DNA of 64,000 nt from Mesorhizobium shangrilense. GTDB taxonomy: Bacteria; Pseudomonadota; Alphaproteobacteria; Rhizobiales; Rhizobiaceae. The position numbers and the translations under genes were made by a program. Location of the stretch: NCBI RefSeq assembly GCF_040537815.1, contig NZ_JBEWSZ010000001.1:2852001-2916000 (forward strand). The letters are read 5' to 3'. This document shows, in pieces, positions 34,932-44,497 of this stretch. How positions within the stretch are numbered: the first letter of the stretch is position 1; each line of letters begins with the position of its first letter. Under the pieces are notes generated by a model that worked only from the letters and a program-made list of their open reading frames with translations, was not told where the DNA came from and did no database searches.

Positions 34932-36059
34932 TTACCGAGAAAACCGAGCTGGGCGAAAGTTTGCAAGGAGTGGGTGCTCTTTCCCGGTGGCGATCTCGCC
35001 GGCCAGCAATTCGCCGGCGATCAGGCCAAGCGTTGCACCGCTGTGGCTGAAGGCAACGTAGTATCCCTCGATGTCCTTCAACTGGCCGAATACCGGCTCG
35101 CCGTCTCCGGGAATCGGCTTGGGGCCGACACCGTAGCTTTCCAACCCTAGCTTCGGATGTCCCTCGAGGACCTTCGAGGCTTCGACAAGAAGCCCCTGAA
35201 CAGTCGAATCCTTCACGCCATAAGTGCCGTCAGGATTGACGACCACCTCTTCTTCCGACCAGGCGGAGTCGAGCGCCAAGGCTCCGTCCGGCGTCGGGCG
35301 GATGGCGACGCGCGGCGTATTGAGGACGGCGCGAAGGGCCAAGCTGACCGGCTTGGTCCTGACCAGCAGCGCGATCGGCGTCCCGTCGGCGATATGCCGG
35401 CCTGAGTCCGCAACCATTCTCGGCACATTGCCGCCGGTCGCCAGGAGCACCGCATCGGCATCAAAGCTGGTGCCGCTTGTCGTGGTGACGCCGGTGGCGC
35501 GACCGTCGACGATCGTGACTGCTGCGCTTCCGGCATCGGTGACAAGCTGGCCGCCACGCTGCACGAATTCCGCAATCAATATCTCGATCAGCGACGGCAG
35601 GTCGACCCAGCCTTCGCCCGGATTGAAGATCGCGCCCTGTGGCGTGACAGCGCTTGCATCGATGCCCGGCGCGACTGACGCAATAGCACCGGCGGACAAA
35701 TGCTGCGCGTCATAGCCGAGAGATTTTTCATGGGCGAAGACATCAGCGATCTCGTTTGAGGCGTTGTCCGGATCCCATGTCAGGCCGCCGTCGAAACGCA
35801 ACCAGGCAGCATCCGGAAATCTCGCCGACAGCGTCCGGTAGCGGTCGATGCCGATCATGCGCAGGCGATGATACTCGGCCGACCGCTTGCGCGCGGAATT
35901 GAGCCACGCCAGCGAGCGGCCGGACGCACCCTTGGCGAGCGGTCCATCATTGACGAGGATCGTTTCGATGCCGAGCCGCGCAAGATGAACGGCCGAGGAC
36001 ACACCGAAAATGCCACCGCCGACAACGACGACCTTGGAGACCGGATGTAATTTAGCCAT
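34932..36059 (-). CDS. FAD-dependent oxidoreductase, DAO family
   Basis: Flavoprotein of 375 residues of the D-amino-acid oxidase/glycine oxidase type. The FAD motif is VVVVGGGIFGVSSAVHLARLG near residue 10, the second glycine-rich element is in DADAVLLATGGNVPRMV, and the C-terminus has YVAFSHSGATLGLIAGELLA, the usual flavin-contact segment. It oxidises an amino acid or secondary amine; the substrate is unknown. It lies 85 bases after the fused amino-acid transporter gene on the same strand, so the imported compound is probably its substrate. No signal peptide. Confidence 0.83.
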   Translation of the reverse strand: MAKLHPVSKVVVVGGGIFGVSSAVHLARLGIETILVNDGPLAKGASGRSLAWLNSARKRSAEYHRLRMIGIDRYRTLSARFPDAAWLRFDGGLTWDPDNASNEIADVFAHEKSLGYDAQHLSAGAIASVAPGIDASAVTPQGAIFNPGEGWVDLPSLIEILIAEFVQRGGQLVTDAGSAAVTIVDGRATGVTTTSGTSFDADAVLLATGGNVPRMVADSGRHIADGTPIALLVRTKPVSLALRAVLNTPRVAIRPTPDGALALDSAWSEEEVVVNPDGTYGVKDSTVQGLLVEASKVLEGHPKLGLESYGVGPKPIPGDGEPVFGQLKDIEGYYVAFSHSGATLGLIAGELLAGEIATGKEHPLLANFRPARFSR

Positions 36060-36144
36060 GGAATATTCTTTCACTGTGTAGAGGATGGATTGAGCGGCCG
36101 GCGAAGGCGTGTCTACGCATCTCGGGGCCAAGGGATCGCGCGGA

Positions 36145-37686
36145 TCAAAGCACCTCGGCAAGGAAGTGCTTCAGACGCTCGCTTTTCGGAGTGTCGAAGA
36201 TCGCAGCCGGTGTGCCGGCCTCGATGATGCGACCTTCATCCATGAAGACGACCTGATCGGCGACCTTGCGGGCAAAGCCCATTTCATGGGTCACGACGAC
36301 CATCGTCATGCCGCGCCGGCCGAGGTCCGCCATCAGGTTGAGGACACCCTTCACCAGTTCCGGATCGAGAGCGCTGGTCACCTCGTCGAACAGGATGACT
36401 TCCGGATCCATTGCCAATGCACGGGCGATTGCCACACGTTGCTGCTGGCCACCGGAAAGACCCCCGGGGCGATGGTGTTTGCGGGCGGCAAGGCCAACAT
36501 CGGCGAGGCGCGCCTCGGCGATGCGCTCGGCCTCCCGCGCCGGGATTCCCTTGACCTTGGTCAGCGACAGCATGACGTTCTCAAGGGCTGTGTGGTCGGG
36601 AAACAGATTGAAATGCTGGAACACCATACCGACACGCCGGCGCAGCTTTTCAGGCTTCATCGCCAGGATGCTCGCGCCATCGAGCAGCACTTCGCCACCC
36701 TTTGGCTCGACCAGGCGATTGAGGCAGCGCAACAGCGTCGACTTGCCCGAACCTGACGGACCGATGACGCAAGTGACCGTACCCGGCTTGACCGTCAGGC
36801 TGACGCCCTTGAGGACATCGAGATTGCCATAGGCCATGTCGAGATTGCTGATGGCGAGACTGCCGCCCTTGAACCGGGGAAGTGCCGAACTGCCTTCAGC
36901 GCTGGTCTCCGAAGGAGGACTGCTGATGGCGCTTTCCAGTTCGCTCACCTCGGCAAGGCCACTGGTGACGAGGCCGGCCTTCTGCTTGCCGACCCGCAAC
37001 GAGTTGTCGATGTAATTGACCACATGGGTCAACGGCACGGTGATGACGAGATAGAACACGCCAGCCAGGAGCAATGGCGAGAGGTTTCCGGTGACCACCG
37101 CCTGGTCCTGACCGACACGGAAAATCTCGCGTTCCGACGCGAGCAGGCCGAGGAAATAGACGAGGCTGGAATCCTTGACGTTGCCGATGAACTGGTTGAC
37201 CAGAGCCGGCAATACGCGGCGGATGCCTTGCGGGATCACGATCAGGCGCATGCCCTGCCCGTAGCTCATGCTGAGCGCCTTGCAGGCTTCCATCTGCCCG
37301 CGCTCGACGCTCTGGATGCCTGAGCGGAAGATCTCGCCGATATAGGCGCCGGCGATCAGGCTGAGGGCGAGAATGCCGAGCGGATAGGGCGACGGCCCGA
37401 AGATTTCGCGGCCGATGCGGGCGAAGCCCTGGCCGATCAGCAGAATGGTAACAATCGCCGGAAGGCCACGGAAAATATCCGTGTAGACCCGGGCCGGAAT
37501 GCGCAGCCAGCGCGATTGCGAAATGCCCATGACGGCCAGGATCATGCCGAGGATAACGCCGAGCACCGTGGACGTGGCGGCGAGGATCAAGGTGTTCTTC
37601 AATCCGATGGTGATCATGCTTGGCAGCACGTCAGCCATGGCCTGCCAGTCGAGGAAACTGCGGCGCAGGTTTTCAAGCCAGTTCAT
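36145..37686 (-). CDS. Polar amino-acid ABC transporter, permease-ATPase fusion
   Basis: Single protein of 513 residues with both parts of the importer. Residues 1-235 are a HisM/GlnP-type permease ([59 protein letters not shown]); a Ser/Glu-rich linker of about 35 residues follows; residues 275-513 are a GlnQ-type ATPase ([54 protein letters not shown]). Such fusions occur in several bacteria but are the minority form. It lies between the binding protein and the oxidoreductase and is probably under the LacI regulator. Confidence 0.9.
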   Translation of the reverse strand: MNWLENLRRSFLDWQAMADVLPSMITIGLKNTLILAATSTVLGVILGMILAVMGISQSRWLRIPARVYTDIFRGLPAIVTILLIGQGFARIGREIFGPSPYPLGILALSLIAGAYIGEIFRSGIQSVERGQMEACKALSMSYGQGMRLIVIPQGIRRVLPALVNQFIGNVKDSSLVYFLGLLASEREIFRVGQDQAVVTGNLSPLLLAGVFYLVITVPLTHVVNYIDNSLRVGKQKAGLVTSGLAEVSELESAISSPPSETSAEGSSALPRFKGGSLAISNLDMAYGNLDVLKGVSLTVKPGTVTCVIGPSGSGKSTLLRCLNRLVEPKGGEVLLDGASILAMKPEKLRRRVGMVFQHFNLFPDHTALENVMLSLTKVKGIPAREAERIAEARLADVGLAARKHHRPGGLSGGQQQRVAIARALAMDPEVILFDEVTSALDPELVKGVLNLMADLGRRGMTMVVVTHEMGFARKVADQVVFMDEGRIIEAGTPAAIFDTPKSERLKHFLAEVL

Positions 37687-37783
37687 TCGATCCCCTTTTC
37701 CATTGCGCTATGCGCGCCGTGCCGAAATCTGGCGCGACGCGTGTCTTCCTGCCGCCGGCCATCACGGCCGGCGGCAGGCGCGG

Positions 37784-38626
37784 TCACTTCTTGGGGAGAT
37801 ATTCGTCAGGCATCGGCGAGCCAGGGAACCACTTCTCGTAAAGCGTCTTCCAGGTGCCGTCCTGCATGGCCGCATGCAGGGCAGTGTTCAGCGCATTGCG
37901 GAGCTTGTCGTTGCCCTTGCGCACGACGAAGCCGGCGGGCGCGTCGAAGGAAGGAATATTGACCGCTATCGTCAGCCCCGGATAGCGCTCGCCATATTGC
38001 TTGGCGGCCTCATAGTCGAGGAAATGCGCGTCGACAGTTCCATTGTTCAGCGCGGAGACGGCGGAGTTGTTGTCGGGGAATTTAACGAGATCGGTCCCGA
38101 CAAAATTCTTCGCTGCGTAGATCTCCTGCAGCGTACCCTGCACGACGCCAAGACGCTTGCCCTTGAGCCCGTCCGCGGAAGTTATCGCCTTGTCGGCGGT
38201 AAGCACCGACAGGTAGCCTGCGAGATAGCCGTCGGAAAAGTCGACCGTCTTCTTGCGCGCTTCCGTCGTGCCGATCGCCGCGACAGCCACGTCGAAGCGC
38301 TCATTGGCAACCGAGGGCATCAGCGCCGAGAACTCCTGGCCGGTGAAGATCACCTGATCCGGTTTGAATCCAATGCGGCTTGCAACATTGCGGAAGAATT
38401 CAATGTCGAACCCCGTGAACGTGCCATCCGCCTGGGTGAAAGCGTAGGGTTTGGCGTCTCCCATGGTACCGACGCTGATGACCTTCGCATCGATAAGACC
38501 ATAGGGATTGTCATCCGCGGCAGCTGCCCGCGAAACCAAACCTGCTCCGATGCACACAACCATAAGAGCCATTGCGCCGGCTCGGACCGGCGACATCAAC
38601 GACTTGAGAATTCCTGTCCTGCTCAT
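37784..38626 (-). CDS. Amino-acid ABC transporter substrate-binding protein, family 3
   Basis: Periplasmic binding protein of 280 residues with an N-terminal signal region ([17 protein letters not shown], hydrophobic core [14 protein letters not shown], cleavage near RAAAAD). The mature part has the family-3 pattern: [56 protein letters not shown]. The start is preceded by GGAGAGAAG. It leads the minus-strand operon with the fused transporter and the FAD oxidoreductase, and diverges from the LacI gene across the operators. Confidence 0.87.
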   Translation of the reverse strand: MSRTGILKSLMSPVRAGAMALMVVCIGAGLVSRAAAADDNPYGLIDAKVISVGTMGDAKPYAFTQADGTFTGFDIEFFRNVASRIGFKPDQVIFTGQEFSALMPSVANERFDVAVAAIGTTEARKKTVDFSDGYLAGYLSVLTADKAITSADGLKGKRLGVVQGTLQEIYAAKNFVGTDLVKFPDNNSAVSALNNGTVDAHFLDYEAAKQYGERYPGLTIAVNIPSFDAPAGFVVRKGNDKLRNALNTALHAAMQDGTWKTLYEKWFPGSPMPDEYLPKK

Positions 38627-38763
38627 GTCTTCTCTCCACTCTGAAGGTCTGTTCTTCTTGGCATTTACGTAGAGCCCGTAATTTCACACCTCACATCGTC
38701 CGTCGCCGCGGAGCGGCCTGCACGCCGGGCTGTCACCACGCCTCTTGTCTCTTCATTTTCCAA

Positions 38764-38798
38764 AAGAGACCGGTCTCTTATTGCGCGAGACCGGTCTC
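38764..38798. promoter_or_regulatory. Two LacI-type operators
   Basis: AAGAGACCGGTCTCTT (38764-38779) is a perfect 16-bp palindrome; GAGACCGGTCTC (38787-38798) is a second perfect copy of its core. Their centres are 21 bp apart, two helical turns, so two dimers would bind the same face. The central CG is typical of LacI-family sites. Both lie between the LacI gene and the divergent transporter operon. Confidence 0.75.
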
Positions 38799-38858
38799 TT
38801 TGATAATCGTTATCGCCAGATTGACCTTCCGTCAACAACTCTTGTAGTCGTTCATCCG

Positions 38859-39953
38859 ATGAAAAGAACCGCGCCCAAAACCCGGTCGATAACAGTCAGC
38901 GACGTCGCCCGCGCGGCAAACGTCTCAAAAGCGACCGCCGCGCGCGTGCTCGGCGAATACGGCGTCGTCAGCGACACGATCCGCGCCGACGTCATGGCCG
39001 CCGCCAAGACACTGGACTACCGTCCGAACGAACTGGCCCGCAGCATGACCACCGGCAGGTCAGGCATCATCGGGGTGGTGGTCGGCGACATCGAGAACCC
39101 GTTCTTCAGCCTCGCGGTGCGCGGCATCAGCGATGTGGCAAGGGCGGCCGGGTTCAACGTCATCCTGGCCAACTCCGGCGAGCGGATCGAGGCGGAAAAG
39201 GCGGCTGTGCGGCTGCTGATCGGCAAGCGCGTCGACGGACTGATCGTCACGCCGTCGGAATCGCGTGACATCTCGCATCTGCGCGACATCCACCGTTCAG
39301 GCCGGCCGCTTGCCCTGCTTGACCGGGCGCTGCCCGACCTGGATGTCGACACGGTCACGGTTGACGATCGCGGCATCGCCATGCGGGCGACCCGCATCCT
39401 TGCGGACGCCGGCCACCGCAACATTTCCTATGTCACCGCCGTCGACTCCGAGGGGCATGAATACCGCGATCTCGGGCAAATCTACACTTCGTCGGTTCGC
39501 GAGCGTATCGACGGTTTCCTCACCGTGTGCCGAGAGGCCGGAATTGATCGGCCTGAACGCTATGTTCGCCTTGGTGCGACGAGTCCTGACGAGACGCGAG
39601 GGGTCGCCGACAAGCTGCTGTCCGGGCCCGATCGGCCGACGGCGATCCTTGCCTCAGACAGCGTCATAGCGCTGGAGATCTTCAAGGTGATCCGCCAGCG
39701 CGGCCTGCGGGTTCCCGAAGACATTTCGCTGATCACCTTCCATGATGCAGACTGGACGAGCGTCACGACCCCGCCCATCACCGTAATAGACCAGCCCGTC
39801 TATGCGCTTGGCAAAAGCGTCGCGGAACTGCTCATTCGCCGCTTGAAGGGCGAAACGAGACCGCCTGAAAGGCTCATTCTGCCAACCGGGATCATCGAAA
39901 GAGGCTCGGTGGGTCCACCCAGGATGGCCTTGCTGGCCGAGGCCGCGAAGTAG
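38859..39953 (+). CDS. LacI family transcriptional regulator
   Basis: Regulator of 364 residues: N-terminal helix-turn-helix and hinge (ITVSDVARAANVSKATAARVL, hinge near YRPNELARSMTTGRSG) and a periplasmic-binding-like effector domain (IIGVVVGDIENPFFSLAVRG, ILASDSVIALEIFKVIR, ISLITFHDADWTSV). The start at 38859 gives the normal short N-terminus; the longer open frame upstream runs through the operators and is not coding. It diverges from an amino-acid importer operon, an unusual partner for a LacI protein, whose effectors are mostly sugars or nucleosides. Confidence 0.88.
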   Translation: MKRTAPKTRSITVSDVARAANVSKATAARVLGEYGVVSDTIRADVMAAAKTLDYRPNELARSMTTGRSGIIGVVVGDIENPFFSLAVRGISDVARAAGFNVILANSGERIEAEKAAVRLLIGKRVDGLIVTPSESRDISHLRDIHRSGRPLALLDRALPDLDVDTVTVDDRGIAMRATRILADAGHRNISYVTAVDSEGHEYRDLGQIYTSSVRERIDGFLTVCREAGIDRPERYVRLGATSPDETRGVADKLLSGPDRPTAILASDSVIALEIFKVIRQRGLRVPEDISLITFHDADWTSVTTPPITVIDQPVYALGKSVAELLIRRLKGETRPPERLILPTGIIERGSVGPPRMALLAEAAK

Positions 39954-39980
39954 CAGGTAACCTCGACCTGGGTGCACCGC

Positions 39981-41114
39981 CTACACCGTCGCGGCACCAC
40001 CTTCTGAAACCTTGCGCGGGCTGTTGTCGCGCAAGGGCGCCAGGGTGCTGTGCTGGGCAAAGGCGTCGTCGGGCAGGCGCCGCACGGCATGCTGTGGCGC
40101 GGACGACAACAGGGCGGCGATGCGCTGGTGCGACTGGGCCAGCGTCGCCTCGGCGACAGAGCCGTCGCGCACACCTGCCAGGATATGATCGGTCATGCGC
40201 AGGATCAGCGAGGTGTCGGCCCAATAGGCGCACATGCACAGCAGGTCGCAGCCGGCATTGGCGAGCTTGATCGAGGTTTCCGGCCGGTCGAGCATCGACG
40301 AGATCGCGGCCATGCCGAGATCGTCGGAGACGACGACACCCTTGAAGCCGAGTTCGCCGCGCAGGATGTCCTGCAGCATGACCTCCGACATCGTCGCCGG
40401 CGTGCCGGGATCGATCCGCGGGAAAACGATATGGGCGGTCATGATCATGCGCGCCTGCGCGTCCGCCATATCACGGAACGGCGCCAGTTCGCGGTTGCGG
40501 AAGGTTGCGGCATCGATGTCGACGACCGGGAGACCGTAATGCGAATCGACGCTGGTGTCGCCGTGGCCGGGGAAATGTTTTGGGCAGCCCAGAACGCCCT
40601 CGGCCTGCATTGCCTGGAGGAACGGCCGCGCCGCCGTCGTCACTTCCTGCGGCGTGGCGCCGAAGGCACGCTGGCCGATGACCGGGTTGTCAGCATTGGA
40701 ATTGACGTCGAGCACGGGAGCAAAGTTGACGTTGAAGCCAAGCGAGGCCAGTTCGATCCCCATCGCGCGCCCGACATCGGCAGCCTGTTCCTTCCAGCGC
40801 CTTGCATAGGCGAATGGCGTGATCGGCGCCGGCGGCCTCAGCACGCCGCCACCCTCATGATCGATGCAAAACAGGACCTCGTCGCGCCCGATATGTTCGC
40901 GGATGTCGGCCATCAGCTTGCGGTGCGCCGCCAGCCAGTCGTCATAGGGCGCGTCGGCGAGGAAATTGGCGCGGAAGAACACCACGCCGGCCGGCTTGAG
41001 CAGCGACAGCAGCCGCTTGTCGTGGTCGCCCAGCACATGACCCGGCTGGAGGCCGATCAGAAAACGATGTCCAAGCGAGGCAGCCCCCCGGCCGAGATCA
41101 AAAGACAAGTCCAT
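39981..41114 (-). CDS. Glycoside hydrolase family 3 protein, beta-N-acetylhexosaminidase type
   Basis: Enzyme of 377 residues with NagZ-like features: IDHEGGGVLRPP, NFAPVLDVNSNADNPVIGQR, the substrate-binding KHFPGHGDTSVDSHYG (with the His of the Asp/Ser-His dyad) and the nucleophile Asp in VVVSDDLGMAA. It should release N-acetylglucosamine from muropeptides or related glycosides. No signal peptide, as in cytoplasmic NagZ. Start at 41114 has GAGG six bases upstream; 41135 is an alternative. The gene overlaps the end of an amidase remnant and converges with the LacI gene. Confidence 0.85.
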   Translation of the reverse strand: MDLSFDLGRGAASLGHRFLIGLQPGHVLGDHDKRLLSLLKPAGVVFFRANFLADAPYDDWLAAHRKLMADIREHIGRDEVLFCIDHEGGGVLRPPAPITPFAYARRWKEQAADVGRAMGIELASLGFNVNFAPVLDVNSNADNPVIGQRAFGATPQEVTTAARPFLQAMQAEGVLGCPKHFPGHGDTSVDSHYGLPVVDIDAATFRNRELAPFRDMADAQARMIMTAHIVFPRIDPGTPATMSEVMLQDILRGELGFKGVVVSDDLGMAAISSMLDRPETSIKLANAGCDLLCMCAYWADTSLILRMTDHILAGVRDGSVAEATLAQSHQRIAALLSSAPQHAVRRLPDDAFAQHSTLAPLRDNSPRKVSEGGAATV

Positions 41115-41469
41115 TCGTGGCCTCGTTCGCGCCATTGCTCCTTGCGGCCGCTGCCGCGACGGTCTTGTGACAGATTCGATAGGTGTTTGCCCATGGCCGA
41201 ATCCGCTCGAAGGCGGCACTCGCCGCGATGACATCGGCATCGGCGTTGCGGCGGCCGATGATCTGCAGGCCGATCGGCAGGTTTTGCGCCGACAGGCCGG
41301 CCGGCCCAACGGTGTTACCATCGGAGGCATTGGCGACCGGCATCGCCGCCAGGGTTGGACACACCAGAAGATCGTATCGCTCAAACACCGCCTGGAAGGC
41401 CGTGAATACCTCCGAACGCATGGTACGGAAGCGCAGCCAGCGAAAGAGCGCGGCCGCCTCTATCACCAC
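41098..41469 (-). pseudogene. C-terminal remnant of an amidase (GatA family)
   Basis: The frame carries MRSEVFTAFQAVFERYDLLV, CPTLAAMPVANASDGNTVGP and then NLPIGLQIIGRRNADADV and FERIRPW. These are two separate pieces of an amidase-signature protein's C-terminus; the roughly 35 residues normally between them (with the Phe/Asn-Thr-Gly-xPro-Ala segment) are missing, and the catalytic Ser-Ser-Lys part upstream is gone. The stretch lies between the lactonase and hexosaminidase genes and is in the same orientation. It is a decayed gene with at least one internal deletion. Confidence 0.7.
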
Positions 41470-41485
41470 TGATTGGCTCGGGAGA

Positions 41486-42583
41486 TCAGCGTACGATCTT
41501 CACGCACATCGGCGTGCCGATCTCGATCGAGCATCCGGTGTCAGTCAGCCGGCCGTTGGCGGCATCGCGGGCGAAAATGGAGATGCGGTTGGCATTCTGG
41601 TTGGCCGAGAAAAGGTGGCCGCCTGAAGGCGTCAGGGCCAGGTTGCGCGGCGTGGCGCCGCCGCAGGGGACATAATCCACCAGGCTCAACGCTCCGGTCT
41701 GCTGGTCGACGGCCATGATGACGATGCTGTCGTGGCCACGGTTCGAGCCGTAGACAAACCGGCCATCCGGCGAAATCTGGATATCGGCGCAGTGGTTACT
41801 GTCGCGCGCCTCGGTGGGCACCGCCGGCTTGGCATCGATCAACGACAGCTTGCCCGTGGCTTCGTCCAGCGCCATCGACACGATGGACGAGTCCAGTTCG
41901 TTCATGACGAAGACGAAGCGCCCTTTCGGGTGCAGGGCAAGATGCCGCGGGCCGGCACCGGCTGGCAGAGCGGATTCGGCGAGCCTGCTCAGGCTGCCAT
42001 CGCTCTCGATCCGGTAGGACACCAGCCTGTCGATGCCGAGATCGGCGACGATGGCTGTCCCACCAGCGATGGTTTCGGTGACGCTGTGGGCATGAGAGCG
42101 CTCTTGTCGTGCTGCATTCGGACCAGTGCCGGTGTGTGAAACGCTGGCCAGCGGCGCCGACAACGCACCATTCTTGTCGAAGCCGTAGACCGCCACGGCT
42201 CGATCTGGGCCGCCCTGCCCCATGCCGTAATTGGCGACCAGCAGTTTGGTCCCGTCGCGGGTGATCATGTTGTGGGCGGTGATGCTACCCAGCGAAGGCT
42301 GCTTATTCAGATAGCCCAGCGTGCCCGAGGCGCGATCGAAGCCGTAAGCCGACACCGTCCCCTCACGCCAGGTGAACACTTCCGAGTTGGCATAGATGCG
42401 CGAGCCGTCCGGCGTCACCGACAGGAATGTCGGGTTGTCGACATCGTTGGTCTCGGCCAGCTTTCGTGTCTCCAGCGTCGCTTCATCAAAGCTGTAGACG
42501 CCGAGGCCAACGCCGCGCGCGCCCTGAAAATATGGCGCCTCGCGGTTCAGGCTGCCGACAAAGACCAGACAGGCATTTTGCAT
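41486..42583 (-). CDS. Lactonase family protein, beta-propeller (6-phosphogluconolactonase-like)
   Basis: Protein of 365 residues of the YbhE/Pgl beta-propeller lactonase family. Repeated blade motifs are visible (FLSVTPDGSRIYANSE, HLALHPKGRFVFVMNE, DIQISPDGRFVYGSNRG, NLALTPSGGHLFSANQN), with the conserved GAGPRHL and NHCADI segments of the active site. It hydrolyses a sugar lactone, possibly produced by a neighbouring sugar pathway. The start has GGGGAGGAAA close upstream. It diverges from the MaoC/CaiB operon; both may share the AT-rich promoter region around 42665-42690. Confidence 0.85.
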   Translation of the reverse strand: MQNACLVFVGSLNREAPYFQGARGVGLGVYSFDEATLETRKLAETNDVDNPTFLSVTPDGSRIYANSEVFTWREGTVSAYGFDRASGTLGYLNKQPSLGSITAHNMITRDGTKLLVANYGMGQGGPDRAVAVYGFDKNGALSAPLASVSHTGTGPNAARQERSHAHSVTETIAGGTAIVADLGIDRLVSYRIESDGSLSRLAESALPAGAGPRHLALHPKGRFVFVMNELDSSIVSMALDEATGKLSLIDAKPAVPTEARDSNHCADIQISPDGRFVYGSNRGHDSIVIMAVDQQTGALSLVDYVPCGGATPRNLALTPSGGHLFSANQNANRISIFARDAANGRLTDTGCSIEIGTPMCVKIVR

Positions 42584-42711
42584 GATTTCCTCCCCTGTTC
42601 CGCCAGCGCATGCGCACCCGGAACGGCCAAAATTTCGCCGAGACTCGCTTGCAACGCAACCCCATATGTGAAAATACTATTTACAAAAGAAGATTGACGG
42701 GAGGAGACGTC

Positions 42712-42786
42712 ATGCATTTTGACGCTTTGACGCGTGTTCCGACGGTTTGGCTGCGCCTTGCGCAAGAGTGGCGGAGCCGGCCATGA
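42712..42786 (+). CDS. 24-codon leader ORF coupled to the MaoC gene
   Basis: ATG at 42712 sits five bases after GGAGGAG, the best ribosome site in the region, and starts [20 protein letters not shown], ending at a TGA that overlaps the ATG of the MaoC gene (ATGA). Too short to judge by composition. It may be a leader peptide that couples translation, or a remnant. No homologue is known to me. Confidence 0.4.
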   Translation: MHFDALTRVPTVWLRLAQEWRSRP

Positions 42787-43334
42787 ACGATTTCGCGCCC
42801 ACGGTCGGCGTTGCCTCGACGCATCCCGCCAACATGCCGAAGGACCATGCCGATCTTCCTGTCTGGAACGCGGAGAACTGGTTCTATGAGGACTGGCCGG
42901 CCGGCCAGAAGATCCGGTCGTTGCGCCGCACAATGGCGGAGGGCGACAGCCACCTTTTCAACACACTGGTGCTCGACATCCACCCTTATGTGCAGGACCA
43001 GATGTTTGCCGAGACGGAAGGCATTTTCGGCAAGCGGCTGATCGCTGGCGCCTTCGTCTTCTCAGCCGGCCTGGGGCTGGTGGCCACCAATTGCGTCAAC
43101 GCGTTTTCGTACGGCTACGACAAACTGCGTTTCATAAAACCTGTCTTCATTGGTGACACGATCTATTCGATCCGCTCCAACCTCGACAAGAAGCCCCGCT
43201 ACAAGGAGATGGGGCTGATCCGCGCCAGCTACGAGGTGTTCAAGGGCGAAGGCGAGCTCGTTCTCTACTGCGAGCATCTGCAGACGGTGAAGTACCGTAA
43301 CCCCGCCGACTTCGTCGGCAAGACGGAGAAATGA
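42783..43334 (+). CDS. MaoC-like hot-dog dehydratase
   Basis: Hot-dog fold protein of 183 residues with the (R)-enoyl-CoA hydratase-like region: FEDW-like N-terminal segment [47 protein letters not shown] and the block [16 protein letters not shown]. In the family the Asp/His of the hydratase motif sit in the segment here read as EGDSHLF. It should hydrate or dehydrate a CoA thioester, but the substrate is unknown. It has its own GGAG, overlaps the leader ORF upstream and the CoA-transferase downstream by four bases each, and resembles the second MaoC gene at 59 kb. Confidence 0.82.
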   Translation: MNDFAPTVGVASTHPANMPKDHADLPVWNAENWFYEDWPAGQKIRSLRRTMAEGDSHLFNTLVLDIHPYVQDQMFAETEGIFGKRLIAGAFVFSAGLGLVATNCVNAFSYGYDKLRFIKPVFIGDTIYSIRSNLDKKPRYKEMGLIRASYEVFKGEGELVLYCEHLQTVKYRNPADFVGKTEK

Positions 43335-44497
43335 TGATGCCGGCAGCAGCCGAATTGCCGCTCGCCGGTCTTGTCGTCGTCGACATGAGCCAGTTCCTGT
43401 CAGGGCCCTATTGCTCGCTCAGGCTGCTCGATCTCGGCGCCCGCGTCATCAAGATCGAGCGTCCGGATGGCGGCGACCTGTCGCGCCGGCTCTATCTCAG
43501 CGACACCGAGATCGGCGGCGATTCCACCATCTTCCATGCCATCAACCGGGCCAAGGAAAGTTTTGCCATCGACCTCAAGAATGAGGCCGATCTCAAGGCA
43601 TTGCGCGAATTGCTGACCAAGGCCGATGTGCTGATCCAGAATTTCCGTCCGGGCGTCATCGAACGGCTGGGCCTGGACTACGAGTCCGTCCGTGAGATCA
43701 ACCCGCGCCTCGTCTATGCCTCGATCAGCGGTTATGGCGAGGACGGTCCATGGGTCAAGCGGCCCGGCCAGGACCTGCTGGCGCAGTCGCGCTCCGGCGT
43801 GATGTGGCTGAATGGCGATGAGGACCAGGGACCCGTGCCGTTCGGCCTCGCCATCGGCGACATGCTGGCGGGCGCGGCCTGCGCGCAAGGCATTCTGGCC
43901 GCGCTCGTGCGGCGCGGCATCACCGGCCAGGGAAGCCATATCGAAACCAGCCTGCTGGAAGCACTGGTCGACTTCCAGTTCGAGGTGCTGACCACCCATC
44001 TCAACGATGGCCGCCGCTTGCCCAAGCGATCCAACTTCCGCAGCGCGCATGCCTATCTGTCGGCGCCTTATGGCGTCTACCCGGCCAAGGACGGTTATCT
44101 CGCCATCGCCATGACGCCGATCCCCAAGCTGGCCGACCTGTTGTCGCTCGAGGAGTTGACGCCCTATCGCGACAAGCCGGCAACATGGTTCACCGCGCGC
44201 GACGACATCAAGGCGATCATCGCTAAGAGGATCGCCACCAAGACCATTGACGAATGGCTGGCCATACTCGAACCGGCCGACATCTGGTGCGCCAAGGTGC
44301 TGACCTGGCCAGAGATGCTGGCAAGCGAGGGGTTCCAGTCCTTGGACATGCTGCAGACCGTGACACGCGAGGATGATGTCTCGATCCTCACAACCAGCTC
44401 GCCGCTCCGGGTCGACGGGGTGCGGGCCAAGGTCGACCGTGCCGCGCCACGCATTGGCGAGCATAGTGCGCGGATACGCGAGGAATTCGGCCTGTGA
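43331..44497 (+). CDS. CaiB/BaiF family (class III) CoA-transferase
   Basis: Protein of 388 residues with family features: [58 protein letters not shown] and [14 protein letters not shown]. It should move CoA between carboxylic acids through an acyl-enzyme anhydride. The position of the nucleophilic Asp in formyl-CoA transferases (in SMQDAV) appears here as Glu210 (in SLLEAL), a point that needs an alignment. Three ATGs stand in a row; GGAG suits the second or third, but the first overlaps the MaoC stop. It also overlaps the next gene by four bases. Confidence 0.85.
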   Translation: MMMPAAAELPLAGLVVVDMSQFLSGPYCSLRLLDLGARVIKIERPDGGDLSRRLYLSDTEIGGDSTIFHAINRAKESFAIDLKNEADLKALRELLTKADVLIQNFRPGVIERLGLDYESVREINPRLVYASISGYGEDGPWVKRPGQDLLAQSRSGVMWLNGDEDQGPVPFGLAIGDMLAGAACAQGILAALVRRGITGQGSHIETSLLEALVDFQFEVLTTHLNDGRRLPKRSNFRSAHAYLSAPYGVYPAKDGYLAIAMTPIPKLADLLSLEELTPYRDKPATWFTARDDIKAIIAKRIATKTIDEWLAILEPADIWCAKVLTWPEMLASEGFQSLDMLQTVTREDDVSILTTSSPLRVDGVRAKVDRAAPRIGEHSARIREEFGL

